Positions 17,174 through 24,820 are shown, numbered from the stretch's first letter. The stretch is DNA of 25,517 nucleotides from Candidatus Rokuibacteriota bacterium (GCA_016206385.1 JACQRS010000283.1:1-25517); one strand, 5' to 3'. Program-made: numbers and translations. The notes: generated by a model from the letters alone, not told the origin.

Positions 17174-17791
17174 ATGAGTGAGGTCGGTATCGGGCGGGGA
17201 CGAGGCGCGAGGGCGACCCGCGCTTCGGCAGAAGAGGCACGAGAATCGCGAGCCTCGTGCGAAGAGGAAGTGGACAGCGCGGAGATACCAGAACCATCCC
17301 TTCAAGCCTTGAGCGGTGAGGTGGGGTGGCCACACGCGTGCGACGCGAGAACCGTGTCGATCGGGATACTCTCGGGTTTCACTTCCTCAGGGGCCAGCAC
17401 GGTGCAGTTCGGCCGTGACTCGCGGTTTCTGCGCCGGTTCTTGGCGCAGAGCATTGTCCCGCTTTCGGAGGAGGATTTGGGTCGTTCGGTCGCCATCTTG
17501 TGGGACCGCGGAGACAGGACCCGACCGGTCATCATTGGACTGATCGAAGACGCATCGACTATAGAGCGGGTCGGGTACGGCGACTCGGGTCGGAAGTGGG
17601 AGCGATCCGGTACCTGGGAACTCGCGGTCGATCGTCTCACTCTCGTCGGACGAGAGGAGATCAGGCTCCGATGCGGAGAGGCCAGCATTACCCTGACCCG
17701 CGACGGCAGAATCACGATCCGTGGAGCGAACGTGCTCAGCCGTTCCTCCGGCCTGAACCGGATCAAGGGCGCCGCAGTTCAGATTAATTGA
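17174..17791 (+). CDS. DUF6484-domain protein, VgrG-linked
   Basis: A 205-aa protein with a low-complexity charged N-terminus (~1-50, rich in Arg, Glu and Ala) and a DUF6484-like body. Recognisable stretches are VSIGILSGF (~61-69), LGRSVAILWDRGDRTRPVII (~101-120) and IRLRCGEASITLTRDGRITI (~156-175), with the terminal LSRSSGLNRIKGAAVQIN. The C-terminal half resembles the beta-strand repeats of VgrG-type tails, which suggests it contacts the spike. The function of the family is not established to my knowledge. It lies 58 bp after vgrG, has GGAG seven bases before its ATG, and ends 18 bp from the convergent operon at 17810. It is probably co-transcribed with vgrG. Confidence 0.85.
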   Translation: MSEVGIGRGRGARATRASAEEARESRASCEEEVDSAEIPEPSLQALSGEVGWPHACDARTVSIGILSGFTSSGASTVQFGRDSRFLRRFLAQSIVPLSEEDLGRSVAILWDRGDRTRPVIIGLIEDASTIERVGYGDSGRKWERSGTWELAVDRLTLVGREEIRLRCGEASITLTRDGRITIRGANVLSRSSGLNRIKGAAVQIN

Positions 17792-17809
17792 GGGTCGGGA
17801 GTCCAGCCT

Positions 17810-18592
17810 TCAATCGATGGTAACGAGCGCGACGGGGCATTCCTTTCTCGCGAAGTGTTCCAGTACGTTGTGAAGAACCCGCCAGCATTCCTCGGCGACG
17901 TCGAATACTGTGAAAAAGACCTCGACGGCGGAGTCATCAAAAGGTCCGAGCGTATCGACAGTGACGCACGCCTCCGATGCAGGTTTCACGGGAGGAGCGA
18001 ACCCATCGGATTCGACGACGATCGCCCAATCTCGGACGGAGTCCGCCAGTCTCCCGAGGACTTGTGCGTCGACACTTCGAGCGAGATCGATTTGACACCG
18101 ACGGCCCTTTCGGTAGTCGGACGGCTCGCTTCGGTGAACGGAGAAGGAGAGGGCGGGGACCTGCGCAGGATAGACTCGCCCAGCGTTGCCCCAGGTGATC
18201 GGCTCCAGCTTCAGGACGGAGGGTCTTTCGTTTGGCGTGATGTCGTCGATCGCGAGCTCTGCTATCGGGACTACATCGGCGTTGAGAGAGACGGCGATGT
18301 TTCGCAGAAGCTGTAGCGCGGAGCGGTCGAAGTGCAGTGTCTCCAGTTCGAACACGATTCCGTACGGACTGGGCGAGCGATCTGGAGCGACCCGGATATC
18401 GGCGGAGTGAGACGGTGAACCCGCACGCGCAAAGCCCCCGCGGCTGCCGACGCGCGCGAACGCCTCGATCACGCGGCGTAAGTTCGCGACGGCGGGCGGC
18501 GGGAGTTGCGCATCGGAGAGGAACGTGAGCCGGAGAATCTGTCGGGCCGCGTCGGACCACGTGACGCTTACTCTGGGCTCGACGGGACTCAT
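17810..18592 (-). CDS. Unknown protein, last gene of the effector operon
   Basis: A 260-aa protein that I do not recognise. It is soluble-looking, with no signal peptide or membrane segment. The sequence suggests a two-part alpha/beta fold: an N-terminal part (~1-110) containing ILRLTFLSDAQLPPPAVANL and RSALQLLRNIAVSLNADVVP, and a C-terminal part (~120-260) with FSVHRSEPSDYRKGRRCQID and VEVFFTVFDVAEECWRVLHN. Its ATG overlaps the stop of the immunity gene (18589-18592, ATGA), so it is translationally coupled to it. A second immunity protein or an effector-handling factor is plausible from position alone. Confidence 0.7.
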   Translation of the reverse strand: MSPVEPRVSVTWSDAARQILRLTFLSDAQLPPPAVANLRRVIEAFARVGSRGGFARAGSPSHSADIRVAPDRSPSPYGIVFELETLHFDRSALQLLRNIAVSLNADVVPIAELAIDDITPNERPSVLKLEPITWGNAGRVYPAQVPALSFSVHRSEPSDYRKGRRCQIDLARSVDAQVLGRLADSVRDWAIVVESDGFAPPVKPASEACVTVDTLGPFDDSAVEVFFTVFDVAEECWRVLHNVLEHFARKECPVALVTID

Positions 18593-19527
18593 TCTGCGAA
18601 CCTCTGGAGCCAGGCATCAGTCTTCTCGGACGCGTCACCCGGAAGCTCGAAAGGACCATATCGGCCGATCGCCGGTTTCTGGAGAGGGGCGACTATGCGA
18701 TAGACCGAGCGGTAGAGAGGCACCCGGTCCCCTCGATTTACGTCCCCCACGGACGGCTCGGCTCCAGCCTTGAGGACTAGGCCGCCCTGGACGGGGAGGA
18801 CCTCCATGGACTTGGGAAGCGAAGCGTCAAGCTTTTTGCGACCACCCACCCGTTTCACGAATTCGTCGCAGAGCATGGTGATCCAGTTCACTCCCTTAAT
18901 CCCGTCATCTCGAACGGCGAGCCGATCTCGCAACTCGTTCTCGATGTCGAGTCCGGGATGTCGCCTCGCCAGCTTCCAGGCTGCCGTGTAGCTCTTCTCT
19001 CGCGCATAGCGGGTGGTTTGTAGGACGTAGCCGGCGTGGCCTGACCGAAATGGGATGTGATTGCACAGGTCTCGAGCCAGATCCAGCATTTCGTCGGATC
19101 GCTGGTGGCCCCAGGCGCTCGGAAAGCACATCCGCACCATCTCGGCGTCCCGCTCGTATGACCCGCCACGCTCGTCGCCGTATACCCAGAAGGCGAAGTC
19201 AGAGGTGGAGGCGTAGTGCTCGCCTCCCTTGATCTCGATGCAGATCACGTCGCGCTTGGGAGCCCCCGTGCGCAACCACTGTCGAAGGAGCTTGAGCGCG
19301 CGGTCCGTACATGCCGCGTGCTTCCGCATGGTCTCGGTGCAATACCAGCGGAGCTCTTCCGCTGGGCAGAGAGTTAGGAAGCGGTCGTACGCGTGGAGGA
19401 TACCTTCGGACACAGTCGAGAGATTGTGGTTGGTATAGAGCACGATGTCGAACGCGGGGGAAACGACCTGCAGGGATGTCTCGCGGTCATTCACCCGCAG
19501 CGCCTCCGGCACGACGATTGGCGGCAT
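18589..19527 (-). CDS. DUF3396/TsiV-family T6SS immunity protein
   Basis: A 312-aa protein of the DUF3396 (TsiV, immunity for VRR-Nuc) type. Matching family traits are the WYCTETMRKHAACTDRALKL region (~44-63), FAFWVYGDE (~91-99), FPSAWG (~114-119), and SGHAGYVLQ (~142-150). Later come a HPGLDIE-like segment, GIKGVNWITML (~193-203), and PSVGDVNRGDRVPLYRSVYR (~250-269). It would bind and neutralise the nuclease encoded just upstream. The ATG at 19527 is chosen because TTGAGGAG, overlapping the effector stop, sits about five bases before it; a GTG at 19542 is a weaker alternative. It follows the effector by 8 bp and overlaps the next gene by 4 bp. The pairing is inferred from adjacency and known TseV/TsiV systems. 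Confidence 0.87.
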   Translation of the reverse strand: MPPIVVPEALRVNDRETSLQVVSPAFDIVLYTNHNLSTVSEGILHAYDRFLTLCPAEELRWYCTETMRKHAACTDRALKLLRQWLRTGAPKRDVICIEIKGGEHYASTSDFAFWVYGDERGGSYERDAEMVRMCFPSAWGHQRSDEMLDLARDLCNHIPFRSGHAGYVLQTTRYAREKSYTAAWKLARRHPGLDIENELRDRLAVRDDGIKGVNWITMLCDEFVKRVGGRKKLDASLPKSMEVLPVQGGLVLKAGAEPSVGDVNRGDRVPLYRSVYRIVAPLQKPAIGRYGPFELPGDASEKTDAWLQRFAE

Positions 19528-19535
19528 ATGGCTCC

Positions 19536-20444
19536 TCAACACTGGACGTTCTTGCAGTCCTCGGGCGTTAACACCTTCACTTCGCCCTTTCCCGCGATCT
19601 TCTGGTAGTCGTTGTATTCCTTGGCATTGGGGTCCTGGAGAAAGTCCTCTCCCTTGGTCGGCGCCGATGGCATGGGTCCCTTGTGTTTCTTGTTGTCCTG
19701 CGCTTTAACCGAGTCGGAACACGGAAACTTGGCGTCATAGACATTGATCTTGCGTGGGTCCCGTTCGGGATCTCCCTTGACGATGTCGGGGCGGGCCATT
19801 CCCTTTCTAACCGTCGTCGGTGCTGGAGGGTCCTTGGACATGTCGAAGGACTGCTCGCAAGCCCCTTTTGCTCTCGGATCCTGGTTCTTCTCCAGTTCCT
19901 TCTGCACGCATGCGTGCTTCTGTGAACCGAGGTTGCTGCATTTCTGCTCCCCTTCGACTTCGTAGTGTTTTCGATCACACTTCTTGATTGCGCACTTGAT
20001 GTCTTTCTCTGTGAGCACGACCGGTGCCTGCGTGTACCCTTGGAGGCAGACGGTGTTGCCGTGGTTCATCGTCATCTTGTCGGACAGGCGGCACGCGTTC
20101 TTGCCTTCCAGCTTGACGTCGAAGGAATAGAGCAGCCATTTCGCCTCCTTCATGTTCGTGCTGGACACCAGGCCTCCGGCCGTGCCGGCCTCATCACCAC
20201 TGCAACGACTGAACTGAGACCCCTTCACTGCGGCCATGTTACCGCCATCGACCTTGACGGTCTTGGTACCGTCCTTCAGGTCGCTGGCCATGGAGATGAT
20301 CACAGGGTACGGGACCGGAATCGGACCAGCGGGGCTGGGGGTTTTGCAGACGTCTGGCACCGTGTTCTTGGCCAAGCCGGAGGCGCCGGCGTGTGCCAGG
20401 GACATTCCGTTCGATGATCCGTTGACGTTCACGGTGCAGCTCAC
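19536..20444 (-). CDS. PAAR-like DUF4150 protein with C-terminal PD-(D/E)XK-type nuclease region (candidate T6SS effector)
   Basis: A 302-aa candidate effector. Residues ~1-135 are a DUF4150 PAAR-like spike-tip domain: VNVNGSSNGMSLAH, then VPDVCKTPSPAGPIPVPYP (~29-47), GSQFSRCSGDEAGT (~75-88), and MTMNHGNTVC (~124-133). The remainder (~140-302) is Cys/Lys-rich. It contains LGSQKHACVQKELE, then RPDIV, then NVYDAKFPC, then NDYQKIAGKGEVKVL. The spaced Asp of RPDI and the D-A-K of YDAKF fit a PD-(D/E)XK nuclease core, as in VRR-Nuc proteins. It starts with GTG at 20444 (GGAGG six bases upstream), overlapping the previous stop by 4 bp. A TsiV-type immunity gene follows 8 bp later, which supports an antibacterial DNase. 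The nuclease call is motif-level only. Confidence 0.85.
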   Translation of the reverse strand: MSCTVNVNGSSNGMSLAHAGASGLAKNTVPDVCKTPSPAGPIPVPYPVIISMASDLKDGTKTVKVDGGNMAAVKGSQFSRCSGDEAGTAGGLVSSTNMKEAKWLLYSFDVKLEGKNACRLSDKMTMNHGNTVCLQGYTQAPVVLTEKDIKCAIKKCDRKHYEVEGEQKCSNLGSQKHACVQKELEKNQDPRAKGACEQSFDMSKDPPAPTTVRKGMARPDIVKGDPERDPRKINVYDAKFPCSDSVKAQDNKKHKGPMPSAPTKGEDFLQDPNAKEYNDYQKIAGKGEVKVLTPEDCKNVQC

Positions 20445-21523
20445 GGCGCGCCTCCGCTCGTATTGTGCGATACGCGAAGGAGAGCCGCAGCACGCTCGCC
20501 GTTCTCAGAACTCGTCCACAGGAGCCAGTGAGGACCTGTGGAGTAGCCGCGCTGACGTGCTGCCACGGCCAAGCTCAGGAACAGCGGCCCTGAGGCGGCG
20601 CCCACATCCCCCCAGCAGTCGGTCGGCGCCAGGTAATCGGCCGCATCGCGGAAGCGGCTTGCCGTCCTGGCGATTGCGAATCCGAACTCTTCCGCTCGAT
20701 ACGTCTCGCCATTGAGGTCGCAGACGATGTGATCGACCAGATCACCTGGCGAAAGAGAGTCCAACGCTCCCCGGAACGCGCGCGTCAGACCTTCTCCCGT
20801 GCAGATGCCATCGGACCGGCTCGTGTGAGACTCGCGATCCGTCGTGACGGCGAGGACCCCGGCAAGCGACGGCAATGCATGTCGCGCGGCGGCGCGACGG
20901 GACGCGAGGAGGCAAAACCCAGCCGCCTCTCCGGGTACGAATCCCCAACTATTCTCGACGGAATGGAGCCTGTCGTCGCCGTCAAGCCACTCGAGAGACT
21001 CCACCGACGTAAGATAGGAATCCGCGCCACCCGCTAGACAGAAATCGAGCCTGCCCGCCGCGATGGCGTTGTACGCCTCTCGGAGCGCCAGTAGGCCTAC
21101 GGAGTGGCCCCCCCGGATCGTCTCGACTGATAAGATCGACTGTCCGAAGTGTTCCTCGAGGTGGGAAGTTAGCTCCCGAGGAAGGTCGTCGGGAAGACCG
21201 GGGCGTGGGTCGGGAAGACCGAGAAATGCGGGGAGGGGTTTGCCCAACGTCCCGCTTGCGGCCCTGAGGTGGGCCATAGCTTCCCCGAGAGAGCTCGCGG
21301 CGAGTTCTAGCAGGCGGGGTTCACCCGAAAGCTCGGCGGGAAGATAGGGAGCCCGGGCAACGATCATCTCGTTCCCGTTTTTGTCGACGGCCTGCGGATG
21401 CTCTGAGAAACCGGCGATGGAGGCGCGGACCGCGGCGGCCGAAGCGGGAGCCGTCCGGCCAATCGCGGTGGAAGCGCCCACGCCGACCACGCAGACGGAT
21501 TCCTTGTAGGGTCCCGTCGTCAC
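20441..21523 (-). CDS. Ketosynthase/thiolase-like protein without catalytic residues, T6SS effector-module type
   Basis: A 360-aa protein with a ketosynthase (thiolase-fold) signature: CVVGVGASTAIG at the N-terminus (11-22), the core VGLLALREAYNAIAAGRLDF (142-161) followed by CLAGGADSYL, and GFVPGEAAGFCLLASRR (194-210). The nucleophile Cys expected before the SVGLLAL helix is His140. The usual His of the GHxxxAxG loop is Asp306 in GDVGAASG, and the HGTGT motif is not recognisable (NGETYRAEE). The Cys-His-His triad is thus lost, so condensation activity is unlikely. The start is the GTG at 21523, overlapping the DUF2169 stop (GTGA); an upstream ATG would only extend into that gene. Its stop overlaps the effector start. 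A scaffold role in effector loading is inferred from context. Confidence 0.85.
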   Translation of the reverse strand: MTTGPYKESVCVVGVGASTAIGRTAPASAAAVRASIAGFSEHPQAVDKNGNEMIVARAPYLPAELSGEPRLLELAASSLGEAMAHLRAASGTLGKPLPAFLGLPDPRPGLPDDLPRELTSHLEEHFGQSILSVETIRGGHSVGLLALREAYNAIAAGRLDFCLAGGADSYLTSVESLEWLDGDDRLHSVENSWGFVPGEAAGFCLLASRRAAARHALPSLAGVLAVTTDRESHTSRSDGICTGEGLTRAFRGALDSLSPGDLVDHIVCDLNGETYRAEEFGFAIARTASRFRDAADYLAPTDCWGDVGAASGPLFLSLAVAARQRGYSTGPHWLLWTSSENGERAAALLRVSHNTSGGAP

Positions 21524-22572
21524 GGCTCCATCTCCCCCATCCACATGCCGCTCGTACGATCCTCGTCCGAGACATGGAGGGGACGCTTGATGGTGATCTC
21601 CGTTCCCACGAGCTTGTGTCCCCGGTGATGACACGGAAGGCTCGTGTGCCAGACCATGATCACCCTGGGCGTGTCGGGTTCCAGTATCACCGTGTGCAAA
21701 TCAGCGCGGTGGAGTGTCGGCTCGCCGTCACCAAAAACGGTTTCGAAGCCCAGTCTCACGCGGGGTAGGCGAAAACGCAAGCTTCCTCCCGGAGTTAGGT
21801 TCGTGAGTTCCACAAGTTCCCCACCCTTGATAAAGCCCGCGACTTGCTGGTCGTCTGGGGCGCACTGGTAGAAGCGATCGTCGAAGTCATCGGGAAGCAG
21901 CGGGAGCCGGTGCTTTTCCCACTGCTCGTCGTAGGTTCCGGCGAACTGCAGCCGCGTTGCCCAGTGCGGGGCAATTGGTCCGAACCCTGCGGGTGACCGC
22001 CGCTTCGAGGAATCGATGCTCTCGACGTTCGGTGCAGGGGTTCCCGCGAGGTGGGATTGGTGCTTGGCGAAACCGACGCCGACGGGATTCCGGGGATCGA
22101 AGGCGAGTGCAGATGAGGGTTTCGCCGCCGGGTCAACTCCTCCCCAGGTACGCTCGTACGTGATCGGGAGTTTGAGAAAGGGTTGTGGAGTCCCCACGAT
22201 CTGGATCGTGCCGCGAAAGAGGCGGTCACCGACGACGCGCAGCGTCTTGCGTATCGGTCCCACGCTCATCGTTACGTCGACGTGAGTGGTAGGGCGGAAG
22301 CCAGGAGCGTACGCGTGACCGTTGAGGAGAACGTCCGTGGCAGTCTTGGTGTGGACAAGGTCCGAGTCGTAGATGAGACTGCTGCGCAACGGATCGCCGC
22401 GGTAGACGGGAGCGAGGGCGACTGGGCTTTGGTCGGGCGACGGTCGCGTGGAACCGTCCGGGTGAATGTCAAACGAGCCTCGGACCACGACGAGCCACAC
22501 CTCGGCGCCGTTCCTGTCCCGCACCCAGGCGCGCTCGGCGACGAAGGGAAGATCCTCAGTAAGAGTCCACAT
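21520..22572 (-). CDS. DUF2169-family T6SS adaptor/chaperone
   Basis: A 350-aa DUF2169 protein. In Agrobacterium a DUF2169 protein is required to deliver the effector Tde2 through its VgrG, so an effector-loading role is likely here. The family-type N-terminus MWTLTEDLPFVAERAWVRDR is followed by GAEVWLVVVRGSFDI. Further conserved parts are DLVHTKTATDVLLNGHAYAP (~70-89), the VVGDRLF segment (~115), YERTWGG (~140-146), the DPRNPVGVGF stretch (~160), and the GSLRFRLPRVRLGF region. The ATG at 22572 gives this canonical start and lies 5 bp after the stop of the TIGR02270 gene. No good ribosome binding site is visible, so translation probably depends on coupling. A start at 22710 would add 46 unrelated residues inside the neighbour. 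Confidence 0.88.
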   Translation of the reverse strand: MWTLTEDLPFVAERAWVRDRNGAEVWLVVVRGSFDIHPDGSTRPSPDQSPVALAPVYRGDPLRSSLIYDSDLVHTKTATDVLLNGHAYAPGFRPTTHVDVTMSVGPIRKTLRVVGDRLFRGTIQIVGTPQPFLKLPITYERTWGGVDPAAKPSSALAFDPRNPVGVGFAKHQSHLAGTPAPNVESIDSSKRRSPAGFGPIAPHWATRLQFAGTYDEQWEKHRLPLLPDDFDDRFYQCAPDDQQVAGFIKGGELVELTNLTPGGSLRFRLPRVRLGFETVFGDGEPTLHRADLHTVILEPDTPRVIMVWHTSLPCHHRGHKLVGTEITIKRPLHVSDEDRTSGMWMGEMEP

Positions 22573-22577
22573 GGTAG

Positions 22578-23828
22578 TCAGACGGGAGACAGGGAACGCT
22601 GCAGGTTCGACCTCTGCTCGAGCTCGAGGTCGGGACATCGTTCCGGGTGGAGCGCTCTCTCCCGGTAATAAAGGTTCTGCCTGCTTCGGAGGGGTAGGAG
22701 GTGAAAGCACTTACCTAGCTGGGCGGTGTCGACAGGGAAGCCGGCCTGATAGCGAACACCTGCGGCGAATGCTTTCTTTTCGCGATCCCACCAGCTGCGA
22801 GCATCCTCTATGTCAAAAGACGACGGGCCGTCGCGGAGGGTTTCATCTTCCGTTTCATCTGCTTTTCCTGACACGCCCTCGTCGATAGAGGTGACCGGGG
22901 CGGCAGAAAGCTGGAGCGATGCCCCGGTTATGCGCGTGAATGCCTCGCTCGCTTGTTGTGCGAGGCGCGGCACCGCCAACGTCTCGAGGATCAGAGGGAT
23001 ACCCTCGGGAATCCCGAGAGCCCCGAGTCCAGTCAGGGCGGCCGGAGCGAGTTCCCTGTGCGCAATCGCGCCTCGAAGCAGCGCGAGGTCCGAAGGTTCA
23101 CCAACGACGCCGAGGAAAGCGAGGGCGGCTGCGGAAGGCTGCGACGATTGCACGGCAGCTCTGCGACAGATCGCGGCGAGGTTGGGAACACCCAGAAGGG
23201 CTGACGCGCCCAGCGCCACGTCTGCGAGTGCCGGATCTGGATCGGCGAGTGCCTCATGCAGCAGATCCGTGTTCCACGGACCTCCGAGCCGCCCCACTGC
23301 GCCATAGATTATCCTCTTCACGTGAGGATCGGGACAGATCAGGAGGTCGCCGAGGCGCGACGGACACGGGAGGCGGTGGAATGCGAGAATGTCAACCGCC
23401 GTCGCGCTGACTTGGGGTTCGTACGACCGTACGAAATCGGAGAGGCACGGGACGAGGGAGTCCACGGGTGAGTGCCGCAGCCCGATCCGGATCCCGTCGC
23501 GGCTCTTGGGCGGAGCCGTCTTCAGCGCTTGGAGAACCTCCCGCTCGAGCTCCGGGAGCTCGAAGGCCATCAGGACGAAGGTCGCAGCCGTGGCGGCTCC
23601 TGCTTCGTCGGCGGTCAGGAACGGCCGCGCGATGTCGACCGAATGGCCTGCGCCAATCCGCAGGCCGTCGAGGTGCGCCTCGGACCGGTCTTCGATAGCG
23701 GCCAGCTCCTTCAGCGTCCACTCGGGGGAGAACACGAACCGCTCACGCTGTTCCCAGAGGAAGTCGAGCTCGTTCAGGTGCTCATGGAGGATGTCGAGGA
23801 TCACTGGAGGACGGACCAGTTCGACCAT
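22578..23828 (-). CDS. TIGR02270-family HEAT-repeat protein, T6SS-associated
   Basis: A 416-aa member of the T6SS-associated TIGR02270 family. The typical opening is PPVILDILHEHLNELDFLWE (7-26), followed shortly by LAAIEDRSEAHLDGLRIGAG (~42-61). The middle (~90-300) is Ala/Leu-rich and reads as HEAT-like helical repeats, for example DPHVKRIIYGAVGRLGG and DPALADVALGASALLGVPNL. The C-terminal part contains RSWWDREKKAFAAGVRYQAG and a LYYRERALHPER segment. HEAT repeats usually act as protein-binding scaffolds; the partner here is unknown but presumably a T6SS or effector component. The ATG at 23828 is preceded by TAGGAG at about ten bases. The frame remains open upstream to 24128, and a GTG at 24047 is an alternative start that would add 73 non-family residues. 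Confidence 0.85.
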   Translation of the reverse strand: MVELVRPPVILDILHEHLNELDFLWEQRERFVFSPEWTLKELAAIEDRSEAHLDGLRIGAGHSVDIARPFLTADEAGAATAATFVLMAFELPELEREVLQALKTAPPKSRDGIRIGLRHSPVDSLVPCLSDFVRSYEPQVSATAVDILAFHRLPCPSRLGDLLICPDPHVKRIIYGAVGRLGGPWNTDLLHEALADPDPALADVALGASALLGVPNLAAICRRAAVQSSQPSAAALAFLGVVGEPSDLALLRGAIAHRELAPAALTGLGALGIPEGIPLILETLAVPRLAQQASEAFTRITGASLQLSAAPVTSIDEGVSGKADETEDETLRDGPSSFDIEDARSWWDREKKAFAAGVRYQAGFPVDTAQLGKCFHLLPLRSRQNLYYRERALHPERCPDLELEQRSNLQRSLSPV

Positions 23829-24067
23829 CGTCGCCGATCTCCTACGGGCGGCCGGCCGCTCGAGACGCCGCGCGCTTCCCTCCCGGTCGTTCGGGCTCGC
23901 GTTGATGGTTCGAATGCATCGGCACTCGCTGGGCTCCTGAGCCAGCGCTTTAACATCGATGGCGAAGAGGTGAGCGGGGTCAGGAGAGGCGCGCTCCACA
24001 TCCGCGAACACCTGCTTGCCGAGCTGGCTGAGCTCAAAGTCTATCACGTCGCTGCTGCCTGCGCGAT

Positions 24068-24589
24068 TCACGGGTTGGGCAGCGCTCTGTAGTCGTGCGT
24101 GATGGATTCCCGGATGAGATCCTTCCAACGCCGCTGCTCAGCCGCGTTCGTGCCGTGGGCGGTCTCAGTGTCGTACTTTCCCTCCTCCGTGGAGCTGCCG
24201 CTCAGGCCGTGAAGCTTCCGGCGCGCCCGCGCCACATGCTCGTTGATCTGGCGCTGGAGGTCCGCCGCGTTGGGGGCCCGCGTGGCCATAATCCTGCGGT
24301 AGAGCTCCCAGGCGACGAGCCCGGCAATGTCGAAGTGCCCCTGCTCGTGGGAGAGGAGATCGTCCGTCTTGGTACCCGTCACGACCCAGCTCTCGGTCTT
24401 ATGAACGACGAGAGGCACCTCGATGTCCCCGATGCGAACCGTGCTGCCCTCGCGGATCACCCGGATGCCGCTGGTCGGGAGGTCCGTCGTGACGCTGATC
24501 TGGCCGTTCTCGCTCACCCCGGAGGGGCGCACGCTGATCTCGGTGAACTCGCTCCAGGCGAGGCTGCGTGGCCAACTGGTTACGGCCAT
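24068..24589 (-). CDS. DUF922-like putative zinc-dependent protease, cytoplasmic form
   Basis: A 173-aa protein with a zincin motif HEQGH (81-85) in the family context LLSHEQGHFDIAGL. The matching C-terminal segment is KYDTETAHGTNAAEQRRW (~138-155), as in DUF922 proteins described as Zn-dependent proteases. The two His and the Glu of the motif are intact. There is no signal peptide or membrane anchor, unlike many periplasmic metallopeptidases. GGAGGG sits five bases before the ATG. It is the first gene of the minus-strand effector operon, 239 bp ahead of the TIGR02270 start. It might be a second cargo effector, or process a T6SS component; no obvious dedicated immunity gene is adjacent. The fold call is good; the role is unknown. 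Confidence 0.78.
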   Translation of the reverse strand: MAVTSWPRSLAWSEFTEISVRPSGVSENGQISVTTDLPTSGIRVIREGSTVRIGDIEVPLVVHKTESWVVTGTKTDDLLSHEQGHFDIAGLVAWELYRRIMATRAPNAADLQRQINEHVARARRKLHGLSGSSTEEGKYDTETAHGTNAAEQRRWKDLIRESITHDYRALPNP

Positions 24590-24688
24590 CAGATCCCTCC
24601 GCCGTCCTCGGCCAACTCCGCGCGCGACGGACCGGGCGGATCCGGGACGACACTGCAGGCAAGGAACGTTTCCGCCTCAAGTGGCAGG

Positions 24689-24718
24689 ATTCTACCAGAG
24701 ACCGAGGGATCCAGGCTC
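24689..24718 (-). promoter_or_regulatory. Candidate promoter for the effector operon
   Basis: On the minus strand TAGAAT (24694-24689) is a five-of-six -10 match, 18 bp downstream of GAGCCT. This mirrors the GAGACT-18-TAGAAT before the TssBC-fusion gene. The predicted start of transcription is about 90 bases before the DUF922 ATG. The -35 match is poor and the similarity may be chance. Confidence 0.28.
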
Positions 24719-24820
24719 TTTTCGGGTGCGCGGGGTTCGCAAGGATGCTAGTGTAGGCGTTCGGTCACGGACCTCGCTCCCCAGGGGCCCGCAAGCAGCG
24801 GCATGAAAGGAGGGCTGCGA

